Assembly (NCBI RefSeq): GCF_029168945.1
Contig: NC_083605.1
Span: 19,233,280-19,297,279 of the forward strand
Direction: 5' to 3'
DNA length: 64,000 nt
DNA from: Cannabis sativa
Taxonomy: Eukaryota; Streptophyta; Magnoliopsida; Rosales; Cannabaceae
Shown here: in pieces, positions 22,883 through 34,134 of the stretch
How positions within the stretch are numbered: the first letter of the stretch is position 1
How the letters are laid out: the number at the start of each line of letters is the position of its first letter
Position numbers and translations under genes: made by a program
The notes under the pieces: generated by a model
Database searches by the model: none
The model's input: the letters and a program-made list of their open reading frames with translations, nothing else
Told to the model about the DNA's origin: nothing

Positions 22883-25800
22883 CTAGTAGCCACATGAGGG
22901 GGCTACATCCCTTAAGAGGCCAGTGGCCTCGGCCTTATGCACTCTCGCCCAACGAGCAAGCATATCAGCCAACACATTGTTCTCTCTTTTTACATAACAT
23001 GCAGAAACCTCATCAAAAGACTTACATAAGTTCAAACAATGAGAAAACAGAGCAAAGGTCTCCCAGCCATAATGTAATTGTGCATTGTTAAAGGCTGTGG
23101 CTGCAGTCAAGGAATCAGTCTCGATTCTAACTGCTGAAGCATGATTCTCCTTTGCCAACCGAAGGGCCAAGGCAATACTCAGTAATTCGCCCTCCAACAC
23201 TCCCTTGACCTTTGTCCAGCTAAGGGAAACCAGAGAATTCCCAACATCATTCTCATTGACCTTAATCAGAGCACAACCCACTTCATCATCACGAATGGAG
23301 GCATCAACCTTACAACTCTAGTCCACATCCCGTTGGTTAAAGCTTAGCACACCAGGCTCTTTACCTTGAGTTTCCAAATTCTAATCTTCAAAATGGTCAA
23401 GCCAGGGTGTTTTAGAGATGAACTCTTGAGTTCGGAAAGAAAAACGATCGAATAAGCGCTCCAAATCTACATCTTGCCCTTTAAAGATACAGTCATTTCG
23501 CCACTGCCAAATTGACTCACACAGCACAGCAGCCATCACCTGCAGATTCAAATCATTTAAACTGCACCACCACATACCAAACTCCATCAAACTATTCCAA
23601 TTACACCCCTGGGTTCTTACACCAGCCCTGAACCAGAGAGCCCGAGTACCAGTACATTGACAAAACAAATGCAGGGCGGTTTCCAGATCAGCATGATAGA
23701 ATTCGCACATTTTTAGCTCAGACTGGAGAAAACCAAGTTTGTTTTTGGTGGGAAGAATGTCACTGAACAATCTCCAGCAGAAGTGTTTTAGTCTAGGGTG
23801 CAACTCTATCTTCCAAAGTTTCTCACAGAGCTTATGGGGCTCTTTGAAGCGATTTTTCTGGCTTAGCCAATAGGCACTCTTTACAGAAAATTTACCAGAA
23901 GCAGAAGCCTTCCAAAAAAGAATATCACCCCCTCATCTAGAGTTCTAATTCGTAATATCTCCTCTGCAATATCCACCGAGAAACAGTCATTCCCATTTTT
24001 CTACACTACCCACACATCATTGTGTTTGCAATACTTTCCTCTGAGTAGTTTCACCCATGGCTTGTCCTTCTCCTCCATTACCATCCAACAAAGTTTAGCC
24101 AATAAGGCCAAATTCATGTCCTTAAGTCTTCGGAATCCAAGACCTCCGCATCTCTTTGGTTGACATAACTCATTGCAGCTTCTTAGAGCACAGTAATTCT
24201 TTTTATCCACACAGCCACTCGACCAAAACTTTGCAATCACCCTATCCAGCTCCTCACACAGAGTACTAGGAACTTTCACCGTTGACATAAAGTAGTTGGG
24301 GATGCTTTGGAGTACCGAACTGACCAAAGTAGTCCTACCCGCTTGTGAAAGATATTTCGCCTTCCAGCCTTCCAACTTACCCAGGATTTTGTCTTTCAAG
24401 AACAGAAAATCATTCCTTTTCTTAGCCGAGAAAAAGAAAGGACTCTCAAGGTATTTCTCCTTCGGATTTAAGTGATTAAAGCCCAAGATCCCTTTGATTT
24501 CTTCTCTGCATGATTTCTTAGTGTTTGGAGAGAACACTACTCCACTCTTAGCATTGCTAACACGTTGCCCCGACCATCTTTCATACTTATGGAGGAATTT
24601 TAGTAAAGCGTCCGCGTTTTTTGCATTAGCACTACAAAAGAAAATGGGGTCATTAGCATAAAACAGATGAGTAATCGGGATAGTGTTCCTAGCAACACGA
24701 ACCCCTATCAAATCACCGTTCTTTTCAGCTCGGCGAATAAGTTTCGATAAAACTTCACTGCAGAGTATGAACAGGAATGGTGAAAGAGGATCTCCTTGGC
24801 GGAGGCCCCGTTTGGGATTTAAGGGAGCCAAAGGTGCACCATTGAGCAAAATAGAATATCTAACCGTCGTGACACACTCCATCAGTAGAGTACAGACTTT
24901 GCTGTTGAAGCCATTCGCTTTCAAAACCCGTAGAAGGAATCCCCACTCAAGCCGGTCATAAGCTTTGTTCATGTCCGTCTTCACCGCCATGACTCCCACT
25001 TTACCTCTCTTTCCTTTCATGGCATGAAGAACTTCCTAAGCCACAATGGAACACTCTGCAATCCATCGGTCAGGAATGAAGGCCGATTGGAAAGGGGAGA
25101 CTAGCCGATCCATACAACCTTTGAGACGATCTGTCAGTATACGAGAAATAACTTTATACCTAAAATTGCATAGACTTATAGGTCTAAATTGGTCAAGAGT
25201 ATTAGCACTTGCACTCTTGGGTATCAAACATATAAAAGTCTCATTTACTCTCTCCATCATCCGCCCAGTTAAGAAAAATTATTGAACCATTGAGCAGACT
25301 GATTCACCAACAATGTCCCAATATTTTCTGAAGAAGATTCCAGGAAATTCATCTGGCCCCGGAGCTTTGAGGGGGTGCATCTTGAATACCACTTCTTTGA
25401 TCTCACCATACTCGGGCAACCTACAGATAGCTTCCTTTTCACTAGCAGTTACTTTCTCAGTGAACAATGTCTCCAGCTCATCTTCTATCAACGGATTGGA
25501 AGAGAGAAACATTTCCTGAAAATGATGTTGGAAGTGCTTCCCTATGTTATCCCTGCCTCGTATCCATTATCCCATGTTGCCCATGATCGCACCAACATAG
25601 TTTCATCTTCTCCGGATCACAGTGGACGCGTGAAAAAACTTCGTGTTCCCATCACCAAATCGAAGCCAGTTCTCTCGAGACTTTTGGCGCCAAATCCTGC
25701 CCATTTTCTCCTCCTTGTCAAGGATTTCCATTTGAATTTCTGCTTCTTTAGAAACCGTAGTATGATCGATAGGCATCTTTTGAATATTCTCTAATTGGGT

Positions 25801-26715
25801 CCGAAGTTGTCTCAGTTCTTTGTCACAAAAACCAAAAACATTTTGGTTCCATACCTTCAGCTCTCTTTTAGTGATACTTAGCTTACGGGGAAGCCCCACA
25901 TCCCTTCGGTTATCACAACCTTTCCTCCAGGCACTTTCCACAACTAAACCACAATCTACTCTCGTAGTCCAGACCTCGAGAAAGTGGAAAGGATAGTTCA
26001 GCTTCACAGTATCCCCCCAAGTGTCCAGTAATATAGGAGCATGATCCGATCCAACTATCGGGTAATTATGCACACGGGCATTAGAGAAAGTAGTACACTA
26101 ATTCCCATCAGCAATGACTCTATCAAGTCGTTTTCGGATTCGCTTTGGAGCCACCCTCGAATTTTGCCAAGTGAAAACACCACCATCACTTCCCAAGTCA
26201 ACTCCACCACAGTTAAACAGAAAGTTTCTCAGAAATTCTCCTTCCCTAGCATCAAATTCTCGGCCTCCAATCTTCTCCATGTGATCAATAATAGCATTAA
26301 GATCTCCCATAAGAGCCCACGGCTCAGTACCCTCAGTTACTTTTTCCGTGAGCCAATTCCAAAATTCTCGTTTAGAAGCACCATATGGAGTACCATAAAC
26401 ACAATGAAGCTTCCACTCTGGACATCCCATTACAGCTTGGAAAGTCACAAGAAATCCTGTCTCATAAGTCTCCAACACATTACACAGCACACCAATTCTC
26501 CATGCTATACAAAAACCCCCAGCTAAACCATTGGCCGGGATACACCAATGATTCACAAACCCCAAACGATTCATCACTTCAACCATGGTCTCCACAGCAA
26601 CTTTAGTTTCCGAAAGGAAAATAAAGTCCGCATTAGAGTCTCAAATTAAACCTTGAAGGGTCCTCTCTGCCGTGGATCGACGTAATCAACAACAGTTCCA
26701 AGCTAAGCACCTCAT
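22883..26715 (-). pseudogene. LINE ORF2 (endonuclease-RT-RNase H), broken
   Basis: It starts at ATG 26715 ('MRCLAWNC'), overlapping the ORF1 stop. The AP-type endonuclease follows: 'IFLSETKV', 'LMGDLNAIIDHMEKIGG' and 'VGSDHAPILL' (to about 26030). RT (about 25480-24000) has 'HPLKAPGPDEFPG', 'LIPKSASANTLDQFRPISLC', 'KTDMNKAYDRLEW' and 'GLRQGDPLSPFLF'. The catalytic box reads 'FYANDPIFF' instead of the usual F-A-D-D, so the first Asp is Asn. A zf-RVT region follows ('HPRLKHFCWRLFSDILPTKN', 23803 on), then a plant-type RNase H ('LEGELLSIALAL', 'IETDSLTA', 'NNVLADMLAR') ending at 22883. Several frameshifts and stops occur (near 26640, 26098, 25560, 25275, 25036, 24000, 23380). Confidence 0.87.
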
Positions 26716-28545
26716 GAGGACGGTGGGGGCATGCTTCCGGCCGCCTCCTCGCCGCTTCCAAAATTTGGGACATTAGCATATTCAATACTAACCTTAATAC
26801 AGTTGTTGAGTAATTCATTGAAATTGTCACTCCCAATATTGTTCTCTGTCACCGGTTTCCTTCTTCTTCCACTTCTGGTTTTCACTCCCGAAGTGCGTTT
26901 GGCAGTGTTGTTAGCAACTTTGCTCTTCAATTTCCTCCCACGAGTGTTGCCCTTTCCAGAAGTTGAAGCATCATCCCCAAATCCGATACAAAATTTCTCC
27001 TTTGATGGCGTCCATTTGGGTAGTTCAGGCTCCTCCGAGACTGAGTTTGAGGGAGCTAGAGCCTCGGCAGGATAAGGTTCATACCAGGTATGCGCCTTTC
27101 GTTTCCTAGTGTTTCCCAAGAGGAACAATATCATCTCAGATAAGTTTGGTGGGTTGGAGATCAAAGTTTGTTGGGCCTTGTAAAGGTTTATCACATCATC
27201 TCCATACAACTTAAGGAACATTTCCTGGGCCTCTTTGTCCAAATTGGGCCATCCCAGTGGAGTGGGTTCAGGGAATTTATGGGGCTTTTGGAATAGGCAG
27301 ATCCACTCATGTGGAATCTCCAATGATTGGGCAATTGTAGGCCCAATGTTAGGAATAATATCCCTATCTTCATTTTGGGCAAAGTCTGGATCAGGTAGTT
27401 GAAGAAAACGTGGTCTTTCTCCCAAATCTTCCACGTGATGTATAGCCTCATCCGCCACGTCTCCAGTACGATCGGCACTAATTCTTGCCGCACCACCATT
27501 ACTCGTACTACCAAGGTACGATATGTCCTTTACCCCTGCTGAAATCTCTTCCTGACGAAAATGCCCTGCCAGAGCAAGGGCCTTCTTTTGCGTCACCCCA
27601 ACCTCCACACCTTTGACAGCCACCATGTTCTCCACCCTCGACGGTGGTCATCTTTTCCAGGTTCCCCTTCGATGCTTCCCATTCAAGTCCCACTCGGGTG
27701 CATCGCCATTGTCGACTATCAACTTGGATACACCCTTGCCCTTCATAGTAAAACAGTTTGCTCTTTCTGTTTCAGACTTGATCCATGTACCATACATTTG
27801 GACAGCCTCTCCAACCTTAGGAGTCACCATAGCCAACGGGGCAAAACATTCCTTGTTCCAGTGTGCAAGCTTCCCACAGTTGAAGCACAAATGGGGAAGT
27901 TTCTCATATTTGAATTGAATCCAAGACTCCGGTTTTCCATCAGCAGTGAGGAAAAAGCCTGCTGGTATAGGGTGCTTGAGCCAAACATCCACATAAGCAC
28001 GGAGGTACCCTCGATGCACCAGCTCCTCCTTAGATTTCCCATCCGTTCAGAAATGAACCCACCTTCTTCCCCATAATGGCAGCATTCTCATCCTTCAGGA
28101 ATCTCGTAGGGAGGCCATGGAATTGAACCCAAAAGCTGGCCACTTCAAATTCCGCCACCCTGACCTCCCCCTCCACCGGCCATGGTTTCAGGTTCAGCAA
28201 TACACCATTCACTATCCATGGTCTCTTCTCAAGTACAAAAGCACAATCATCTTCTTCAACAAAGAAGAACCCCATTACTCCATCTTCACATTTTTTCATT
28301 CTCCATGGACCCAACCTGCGCCAAACACCAGTAAGAATCTTCTTGACCACTGAGGCAGGCATGTCCTTGCATCCAACAACTTTCCCAACGCAGGCTTTGT
28401 TGAGAACTACATCCTCAAGTGTTATATCTTCAAATAACTCTAACATTTCCATTTCAAGAGCACTATCCCTTTGCAGAACTTGATTCATGCTCTCATCAAT
28501 GACCTCTACTTCGATATCCTTGCTTTTCTCACTAGCCTTATCCAT
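26712..28545 (-). pseudogene. LINE ORF1 (DUF4283 plus CCHC knuckle), broken
   Basis: The frame starts at ATG 28545 ('MDKASEKSKDIEVEVI'). Residues 60-160 match the DUF4283 pattern of plant LINE ORF1 proteins ('WRRLGPWRMK', 'CAFVLEKRPWIVNG', 'FWVQFHGLP'). After a frameshift near 28025 a zinc knuckle CFNCGKLAHWNKEC (C-x2-C-x4-H-x4-C) lies near 27890. A TGA at 27650-27648 interrupts the same frame, which then continues 307 codons to TGA at 26714-26712, with a basic nucleic-acid-binding stretch ('GVKTRSGRRRKP'). ORF1 proteins bind the LINE RNA in the ribonucleoprotein. The stop overlaps the ORF2 start as ATGA. Confidence 0.85.
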
Positions 28546-28697
28546 GTTACGGAGAACTCAGAAAACAAAAAGCACAGCAGAACACTAAGCACAGAGTCGA
28601 GAAAAATAGAGAGAAAACTCACAGTCACTTAATAAGACTAGACTCTACAAGGGGAGCCATTTTTTCCTTCTCTTAGTGTACAATTTAGTCGTTTACC

Positions 28698-29329
28698 TTA
28701 GTTATAAATATATATATATAACTATATATATATATATATAGATTTTGAGATATTATGCTTACATGATACGGTTTTATTTTTATTTTCACTTTAACAGAAA
28801 AAAGAAATAAAACGTTAAATCAACAATTGCCTTTAAAAAGATACTTTTAATATATAAAGATACCCAATTAAATAGTGCAACTAAGACCTCTAATTACGTA
28901 GTGAAATAAACATGCAAAACTGTGTAATTACCTTTAATAACACCCAATTCCAATTCCATCTTAAATTTCCAAACTGTGTAATGACCTTAAATCCTTTCTA
29001 TTCAGACTAAGCTCTAGTTTTAATCAATTATTGTTAAGAGTGTGAAATTACCAAGTTTATGTAAAGAAAATTCTAGAGTGAATGAAAATTTTCTTCCGGC
29101 CCTTGATTCAATTTCCCAAGAAAAAGATCTAAACATTTTGAACAATTCTAACAACATTTTCCATGTATAACTATTAAGAATAAAAAGGACACTCAAGAAG
29201 ATTAAGAGCATCATTTCATTCATAATTTAGATATAAGTTAACATAATATCATTTCAAGAACACCAGAAGTTACTCGAGACAATTCTTAAATTTAAACACA
29301 AGGAACTGCAAAGGCATGAGAAGACGTTA
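28698..29329. other. AT-rich downstream flank and 3' UTR of the ACBP gene
   Basis: Contains the second copy of the LINE target duplication at 28698, (TA)n runs to about 28740, and two direct repeats with the core AACTGTGTAAT (28918-28928 and 28973-28983). The part next to 29330 is presumably the acyl-CoA-binding-protein 3' UTR. No strong polyadenylation signal was recognised. Confidence 0.5.
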
Positions 29330-31271
29330 TCAGGCAGAAGCTGCAGCTGCTTCTTCCAGCAACTGTTTCACCTTAGTGATGTAGTCACTCATTGCTTCGT
29401 CCTTGGATTTCGCTGAAAATGATGGTAAGTTTTCTTTAGACATACTCCCGAATACTATCATTGGCAAACACTACAAGTTTTTAAAATTTACTGTATAAAA
29501 GTGTTACCTTCAACAGCCTTCCATGCGTCCCACTTAGCTTTCTCCCTCATGTATAACATTCCGGGACGAGCTGAGATTAAAATTAAATAAAAAAAAAGTA
29601 AAGGCATGTAAGAAAGAGCTCTTGATTGTTTTCAATCTAAAATCATGCAATCACAAAACAGTAATGTAGAAACAATCAAAAGCAGCGAAATGCACTTGCA
29701 GAAAAGAGCAAGCTACTAACGGGTGTCAACTGGTCCAACAGTTGCTTGTTTGTACAGCCCATAGAGAATGAGCTTGTTTTCATTGGTGGTTGACTCAGGC
29801 AGGGTCTTTGCTTTCTCAGCATGCTCCTCAAACTCCTCCTGCATAAACATGAAGAGTTTTCCGTGGAAGAAAATGATCAGAACAAAAACTAATCATGGAA
29901 AATAATTCATCAATCTGTAACATAGAGACCAAAATCCATATGTTTCATGAACAATGTACAATGAATAATTGTAATTAATGAAGGTAAGCACAGATAAAAA
30001 GAGGCTACTTTCTAGTAACCTGCAGATAATGAGATGACTATGCTCTTCGTCCAATATGATACCAACAGGTGTTAAACCCAATAATGATTTATTTCTCTAC
30101 AGCAAGTAATATGATGGTTGTGCTACACAAACACAACGATGGTCAAATTGTACAAATTTTGCTATAAACTTTAACAAACATAATCACATTACAATAAAAG
30201 TCATTCATTTTCAGTTTCAAACATGAAACTCCAGTAAATCTCTACTATATTGTACTCACACCATTACACTTATACTTGCTTTTTAAAGCTCAACAAAGTT
30301 GCTTTGTGAACTAAAGTTAAAAACTGAATCCTTTTGTTGAACGCTATAATCACTGGGATGCGCAAAACACGAAAAATTCATGTAAGTAGCTTTACTCAAT
30401 AATTTCAATTTCAAACTTTAACATATTTCCGAATTCCTCAACATCTAAATCTCCTTTTTAAGTGAAAGCGGAAAATTTACCAACCTTCAGTACAACTTTT
30501 AAAAGGGACTACTCAATGAACTAGCAGTGAAGTGAAAAGGTGAATGTGGCTAAACACTTCATTCTACAAGTTTCTATCGTCAAAAGCAACTTAAAAAGTT
30601 GAAAAAAAAGAAGCACCCGCGACAAAAGAAAGCAAATTCATATTACTGGAAAATCCTGGTATCAAAAAAGGGGAAAAGGTGCAGCAATAAACTCTACAAT
30701 AACAAGAATAAATATCGGGAATTTTACAGCGAAACAAGGTTCGCTATCAAAATCAGTAAAAAGGAAAGTACAAAAAGATTTGTATTGAACTAATGAATAA
30801 ATAATGCATTCCGATCAAAGTTACTTAACGAAGATGTATGGGAATTGAATCTTTGGGTTAAATGTTTCCTTAATCCTTATAAGAGGTGGTCAAAACTACA
30901 AGAAAATGTGAAATTAGCTCTATGTTACACTCTCAAACTAAGTCCAAACAACTCAGAACTTGACAGTAAAACAATTCATAGAGTATACTTCTGTCAAATT
31001 AGTCTCTCATAAAAAGAAGTCAAAATCACTCGTTCAATTCATCCAATAGAGACAAAAAAAAAAATCTAGTCAACGAACAAAACCAGATCTACTATTGAAA
31101 TTTCAAACATATTAGTCAGTTTTTGCCAATATATATGTGTCTGTTTTGTTTATACGAACAAAAAATTCATCAAATGAAAGATCACAGATCTGGACAATTT
31201 TCTTCATAGCAATCGAAAAAAATTAAAAGAAATTATAGAAGAGGAAAGAGAAAGCAGACCTTCAAAGCCAT
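29330..31271 (-). CDS. Acyl-CoA-binding protein, 10-kDa cytosolic class
   Basis: Four exons on the minus strand: 31271-31260, 29838-29721, 29570-29508 and 29412-29330. All introns are GT-AG (1421, 150 and 95 nt; phases 0, 1, 1). The joined frame gives 91 residues, the normal size for the small plant ACBP (Arabidopsis ACBP6 class). These proteins bind long-chain acyl-CoA esters with high affinity and carry and buffer them in the cytosol for lipid synthesis. The whole protein is one four-helix ACB domain. It begins 'MALKEEFEEHAEKAKTLPES', has 'LYGLYKQATVGPVDTPRPG' at 29-47, 'KAKWDAWKAVE' at 54-64 and an Ala-rich end. Family ligand contacts are present: Tyr30, Lys34, Lys56 and Tyr75. There is no signal peptide, membrane segment or ankyrin/kelch extension. 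Exon 1 codes only for M-A-L-K. No lesion is visible, so this is the one intact host gene in the window. Confidence 0.96.
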
Positions 31272-31372
31272 GGCGAGTGATAATCGGAAGCGGGTTTGAT
31301 GATGGCCTTCGCTTGATGACGATAATTTAGCGTCGATAGTATCGATGGTATTGTGTGAGTGGCGATGGGCTT

Positions 31373-31380
31373 TATTTATA
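31373..31380 (-). promoter_or_regulatory. TATA box of the ACBP gene
   Basis: TATAAATA on the minus strand, about 100 bp upstream of the ATG at 31271. Transcription would start near 31340-31350 and give a 5' UTR of about 75 nt, normal for a plant gene. Position and match are seen; use as the promoter is inference. Confidence 0.65.
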
Positions 31381-31693
31381 GAATTTTAATGAGTGAGTTG
31401 TAAATCTCACGCTCAAAACTCAACCGTACTTTCAGAATAATAATATAAAAAAGTGTATTCGATTCGGATTTATCATATTTATTATTTATGATAATAAAAG
31501 CCAGGTGGATAGGAAGTTGAGCGTCTTTGTGATCGACGTCTACAACATGGGTCTCCTCCACTCCACCTATATCTCACAGGCCCACCATTATTTGAGAAAC
31601 GCATATTGGGGGTTAAATAACTTCAACTTTACCTTTTGTAACACTTAATTATAAAAATTAAAATTTTTGTAAACTCCCATTAAATCTTGCTCC
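31381..31693. other. ACBP upstream region
   Basis: Non-coding DNA between the TATA box and the TIR element, and the only upstream sequence not derived from repeats. It holds an AT-rich half (31600-31693) and a GC-richer half (31500-31600). No specific regulatory motif could be assigned with confidence. Confidence 0.4.
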
Positions 31694-32522
31694 AAATTTT
31701 GAGTAGCTCACATAATATTAATTTTAAAATATTTTAAAAATTAAAAAAAAACAATTTATAAAAATTTTAAAAAAATCTTTTTTTTCTTTTTCTTTTTTTT
31801 TTCTCCTTCTCTTTCTCTTTCTCTTTCTTCTCGACAGAACCCCCTAACCCTCCCTAACCCTTCTTCTTCTTCTGATGGTGGTAATGGCACCACCACAACC
31901 ATCCCACTCCTCGCTCTCTCTCGCGCCGTCCCTCTCCTCTGCGACGACCTTCCCTCTCCTCCACCACCATTACCATTCGTCTCTCTCTCACACTCTCCTT
32001 CTCTCTCTCCATCTCTCTCCCCCTCTCTCATCCAGACATAGTCGAGCCGCCACGAGCACCACCATGACTCTGTCCCCCTCCTTCGCTCTCTCTTGCTCTG
32101 TCCATCCCTTTCCTTCGCGACGAACCGAGCTCCACCATCGTTCGACCTCCGTCTCAACCAGCTCCTAAACTCTCAGATCTTAGACCCATGAGTTCAGATC
32201 TATTCATCATTTCTTTTCTATTTCTATTTTTTTCGTTTATTGATTTTCTTATTTTGGTTTTTTCTTTTGTTTTGTTCTGGATCTAAGATTGTTTTTGCAT
32301 TTTATTTTTGTTTCGTGAATATGGATCTAGATATGAGATTGTCATTACCACCATCAAAAGAAGAAGAAGGGTTAGGGAGGGTTAGGGGGGTTCTGTCGAG
32401 AAGAAAGAGAAAGCGAAAGAAAAAGAGGAAAAAAAAAGATTTTTTTATTTTTATAAATTGTTTTTTTTTTAATTTTTTAATTATTTTTTAAAATTAATAT
32501 TATGTGGATCACTAAAAATTTT
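31694..32522. mobile_element. Foldback/MULE-like element with ~185-bp TIRs
   Basis: The arms 31694-31883 and 32343-32522 are inverted copies, about 90% identical by eye. They run from AAATTTTxAG.........ACATAATATT through a CT-rich block to GATGGTGGTAATG. The core (31884-32342) is CT-rich and then resembles a plant 5' UTR or intron start (TCTCAGATCTTAGACC, then T-rich). No transposase is present. A clear target duplication was not found, so superfamily is uncertain; long TIRs favour Mutator. It ends about 310 bp upstream of the ACBP TATA box. Confidence 0.72.
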
Positions 32523-32539
32523 CCACGTGTACAAGTGTG

Positions 32540-34134
32540 TGTTGGAATATGTTTTACCAGGATCTAGATTTACTACCATATATGTTATTTAACATCCTAA
32601 TATGAATATCTAAAACAATGAAATTAAACACATATAAAGTTTCAGAAAACCTTACATTAGGTGCAGCGGAATATTAATGTCTCCTTCCGCTCAGAGAGAA
32701 AAAGTGGTTTGGCTATAGGTATAGAATAGATGGCTCAATTTTTCCTGAAGGCAAGAAATTTCATCATCATTAAGTGTAAGTCATCACTATCTATTTATAG
32801 GCAACCACTAGATTTAGGTTAGGAATTATTGGGCATTAAAATAATTAAAATATTAAGTGGAAAATCCCTTTAAGTGGTCGGCCACAATTAGTGGGCCCCA
32901 CTTGGGTTTTTTCTAATTTTGACAATTTTCCCTTATTTTCTCAAAAATATCATTTTTACAATTCTAACCATTTAAATACCAAAACTAATTATTTAATAAC
33001 TAAAATTAATTATCAAATAAAATTGTCATTTAATATATTTATTAATTAGACTTAATAAAGTCTTTCAATTAATAAATAAAATCTAGAATCTCTTTTCTTC
33101 ACAATTTAGCCATTGCTTAGTGAAAATTCATAAACTAGACATAGTCTAATTTTAAAATTATAATTGATTAATCAAAATCAATTATCTGAGTCTTACAAGT
33201 AGTATGGTCTCAACTAGTATGGGGACCATGTGCCTATACAACCGAGCTTCCAATAAGCCGAACTAGAATTTACCAAGTAAATTCTCTAGCTTATTAATTC
33301 CTTGTTGCATCCACTCGTAGAACTTGGAATTGCACTCTCAATCATATAGAACGCTCTATATGTTCCACGATATAGATACGCTATCAACATTTAACCATCG
33401 TTCTAATCTCAATAATCAAAGATCATCTATAGATGATTTACACCGAGTAGGAATAAATTTACAGTTTCACTCCTCAATGTATTTTATCCTTAAAACACTT
33501 AGCTTCCTGTAAATGATATTTCAGTGAACTAAAATATAATCACTGAAACTAGAGCTCTTCCATTTACCTCTATTAAGCCAAGCTCAAAGGAAATCATCGT
33601 TTCACTTCTATGTCCTGAAGAAGCTATAGATTCCATATCTATGTTTAGCGCTCCCACTCAATCATACTACCATGTTCCCAAAATGTACGTATCACCCTGA
33701 CCAAAAAGTAGGCTTAACTAACAAATCAAAGAACATGAATAGCACTCCTGAGATTGAACCTAAGCATGTCAGGATTAAGATCTTTTGATCTAAGATCAAC
33801 TAGTGATATTGACTTAGAAAGATACAACGGTAAGATTATAATATCTTTACCAAGATCAATATCAGTCCCAGTACAATGTATACTCCATACATTTGAAACT
33901 AGCATACTTTGCCAATGTTCTGGAAAGAATATAACACTTATGCAAAGTGTAAGTACACTTCATCGTCGATTATCACTAAAGTGTAAATCTAATGCACTGA
34001 TGAAACAGGGACTTTGTCTTTTGAAGCATATAATCACAATCACATTCCACTGTGTTGACATCACTGTAATTGTAAATGACTATATGATCTGGACTTAACA
34101 AATTTTGTATATATTAAACCATAAACATGAAAAC
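32540..34134 (-). repeat. Copia-family LTR C, truncated at its 5' end
   Basis: Minus-strand LTR whose 3' end TGTTGGAATAT (reverse complement) is at 32540. It follows the family consensus through the GGCCxxCC-TATA region to about 34134, where the first ~120 bp of the LTR are missing. There it meets the 3' end of element Y. It differs visibly from the other LTRs (for example in the antisense ORF region), so it is an older copy. Probably a solo or truncated LTR into which Y inserted. Confidence 0.8.

Larger units (their letters stand above)
22846..28697 (-). mobile_element. Near full-length L1-type LINE
   Basis: A 5.85-kb non-LTR retrotransposon. On the minus strand it has a 5' UTR (28697-28546), ORF1 (28545-26712), ORF2 (26715-22883) and a very short 3' UTR ending in a run of five A before the target duplication. 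TTAGTTATA followed by an AT run flanks it at 22823 and 28698, a target-site duplication blurred by the AT repeat. Both ORFs carry stops and shifts, and the RT active site is mutated, so it is dead. Confidence 0.88.

Noticed and set aside
24683..24961. Plus-strand ORFs across the LINE (also 25046-25285, 25375-25794, 26041-26526, 26731-27075, 27561-28076)
   Set aside because: Antisense shadows of LINE ORF1 and ORF2, which are clearly identified on the minus strand by domain motifs.
31840..31862. Telomere-like CCCTAACCCTCCCTAACCC and its inverted copy near 32374
   Set aside because: Only two or three imperfect units, and both lie in the arms of the TIR element. The plant telomere unit is CCCTAAA.
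31756..32157. 133-codon minus-strand ORF rich in Arg, Glu and Gly, and the opposite Ser-rich frame
   Set aside because: Low-complexity readings of CT/GA-rich DNA inside the TIR element. No domain was recognised and the end is poly-Lys from a T-run.
32523..32528. CACGTG G-box as an ACBP regulatory site
   Set aside because: More than 1.1 kb from the gene and between two repeats. A single hexamer is expected by chance.
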